13,553 nt of DNA from LMUY01 sp964244655 (GTDB lineage: Bacteria; Pseudomonadota; Alphaproteobacteria; Acetobacterales; Acetobacteraceae): assembly GCA_964244655.1 (NCBI GenBank), contig CAXTJU010000078.1:1-13553 (forward strand), in the 5' to 3' direction. Positions 12,799-13,553 of the stretch are shown here, piece after piece. The position numbers and the translations under genes are program-made. Under the pieces are notes generated by a model. The model did not search any database and had not been told where the DNA came from. It saw only the letters and a program-made list of their open reading frames with translations. Position 1 is the first letter of the stretch, and each line of letters begins with the position of its first letter.

Positions 12799-13107
12799 AT
12801 GGACAACCAGAACATACGCATTCGCCTGAAGGCGTACGACCACCGCGTGCTGGACAACAGCACGCGGGAAATCGTGAACACGGCGAAGCGTACCGGCGCA
12901 CGGGTTCGTGGCCCAATCCCGTTGCCGACGCATATCGAACGTTTTACGGTGAACCGTTCCCCCCACGTGGACAAGAAGAGCCGCGAGCAGTTCGAGATTC
13001 GGACCCATCGCCGCCTCCTCGACATCGTCGAGCCCACGCCGCAGACGGTTGATGCTTTGATGAAGCTCGACCTCGCCAGCGGCGTGGACGTCGAGATCAA
13101 GCTTTAA
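12799..13107 (+). CDS. rpsJ: 30S ribosomal protein S10 (NusE)
   Basis: S10 is a small-subunit head protein that, as NusE, also takes part in transcription antitermination with NusB. The 102 residues match the family length. Recognisable segments are QNIRIRLKAYDHRVLD, the extended loop around GPIPLPTHIERFTVNRSPHV, and RTHRRLLDIVEPTPQTVDAL. The ribosome binding site is a loose purine stretch AGAAGAAGAG ending 2 nt before the ATG. It is the first gene of the S10 operon, here fused onto the str genes with no visible terminator in the 29-bp gap. Its TAA overlaps the Shine-Dalgarno sequence of rplC. Confidence 0.99.
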   Translation: MDNQNIRIRLKAYDHRVLDNSTREIVNTAKRTGARVRGPIPLPTHIERFTVNRSPHVDKKSREQFEIRTHRRLLDIVEPTPQTVDALMKLDLASGVDVEIKL

Positions 13108-13117
13108 GGACCTGGCG

Positions 13118-13553
13118 ATGCGAACCGGTTTGATCGCCAAGAAGCTCGGCATGACGCGGATGTTCCGGGAGGATGGCACCCACGTGCCCATCACGGTGCT
13201 GCATCTCGACGAGTTGCAGGTCGTGGACGTGCGCACCCAGGAGCGCGACGGCTACACTGCCGTCCAGCTCGGCTGGGGCCGCGCCAAGGTTAAGAACGTG
13301 ACCCAGCCCAACAAGGGCCATTATGCCCGGGTAAAGGTCGAGCCAAAGCAGCGTGTGCGCGAGTTCCGTGTCGAGCCCGAAGCTCTGCTGGAAGGTGGCG
13401 CGACCTTGTCCGCCGCGCATTTCGTCATTGGCCAGATGGTCGATGTCTGCGGTATCACCAAGGGCAAGGGCTTTGCTGGCGGCATGAAGCGGTGGAATTT
13501 CCGCGGCCTGGAAGCTTCCCACGGCGTGTCGGTGAGCCACCGCTCCCTGGGCT
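13118..13553 (+). CDS. rplC: 50S ribosomal protein L3, N-terminal part (3' end outside window)
   Basis: L3 binds 23S rRNA near the peptidyl-transferase centre and acts early in 50S assembly. The window holds 145 codons, starting MRTGLIAKKLGMTRMFREDG and running into KGKGFAGGMKRWNF and HGVSVSHRSLG, a form typical of alphaproteobacterial L3. The frame is open to the window edge. The glutamine methylated by PrmB in E. coli would lie just beyond the edge. AAGGA (13106-13110) precedes the ATG by 7 nt and overlaps the rpsJ stop codon, consistent with tight coupling. Confidence 0.98.
   Translation, partial: MRTGLIAKKLGMTRMFREDGTHVPITVLHLDELQVVDVRTQERDGYTAVQLGWGRAKVKNVTQPNKGHYARVKVEPKQRVREFRVEPEALLEGGATLSAAHFVIGQMVDVCGITKGKGFAGGMKRWNFRGLEASHGVSVSHRSLG

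Overview
The window is high-GC DNA from an alphaproteobacterium, most likely of the Acetobacteraceae/Rhodospirillales type. This rests on the rpoB-rpoC ... rpsL-rpsG ... tuf-rpsJ-rplC supercluster, the alphaproteobacterial look of ribosomal proteins S7, S12 and L3, a phosphoketolase-acetate kinase pair (common in acetic-acid bacteria), and GGGC-rich palindromes of a kind I associate with that group. The placement comes from recognition of the sequences, not from a search.

Layout. Positions 1-1649 hold the last 548 codons of rpoB (+). A 129-bp spacer follows, made almost entirely of four consecutive hairpins, and leads into complete rpoC (1779-5942, +). Positions 5943-6401 hold a stem-loop just after rpoC and a 68-codon coding relic without a start codon. 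Next come three genes on the minus strand: a small cupin protein (6402-6773), acetate kinase ackA (6893-8011) and phosphoketolase xfp (8008-10350). The xfp stop and ackA start overlap by 4 bp. A 322-bp divergent intergenic region (10351-10672) carries a sigma70-like promoter pointing at rpsL and a 16-bp inverted repeat. From 10673 the plus-strand str/S10 genes run to the end: rpsL, rpsG, tuf, rpsJ and the first 145 codons of rplC.

How the genes work together. RpoB and RpoC are the catalytic subunits of RNA polymerase. S12, S7, EF-Tu, S10 and L3 belong to the translation apparatus. Xfp cleaves xylulose-5-P or fructose-6-P to acetyl-phosphate, and AckA converts acetyl-phosphate to acetate with ATP formation, so the two form a compact energy-yielding branch of sugar catabolism. 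No phosphotransacetylase gene is present here.

Two structural departures stand out. First, the str operon lacks fusA: rpsG is followed after only 45 bp by tuf. Second, a roughly 4.7-kb block carrying metabolic genes on the opposite strand lies between rpoC and rpsL. I found no CRISPR array, tRNA, rRNA, transposase or defence system. The window is mostly ordinary core genome with an unusual local rearrangement.
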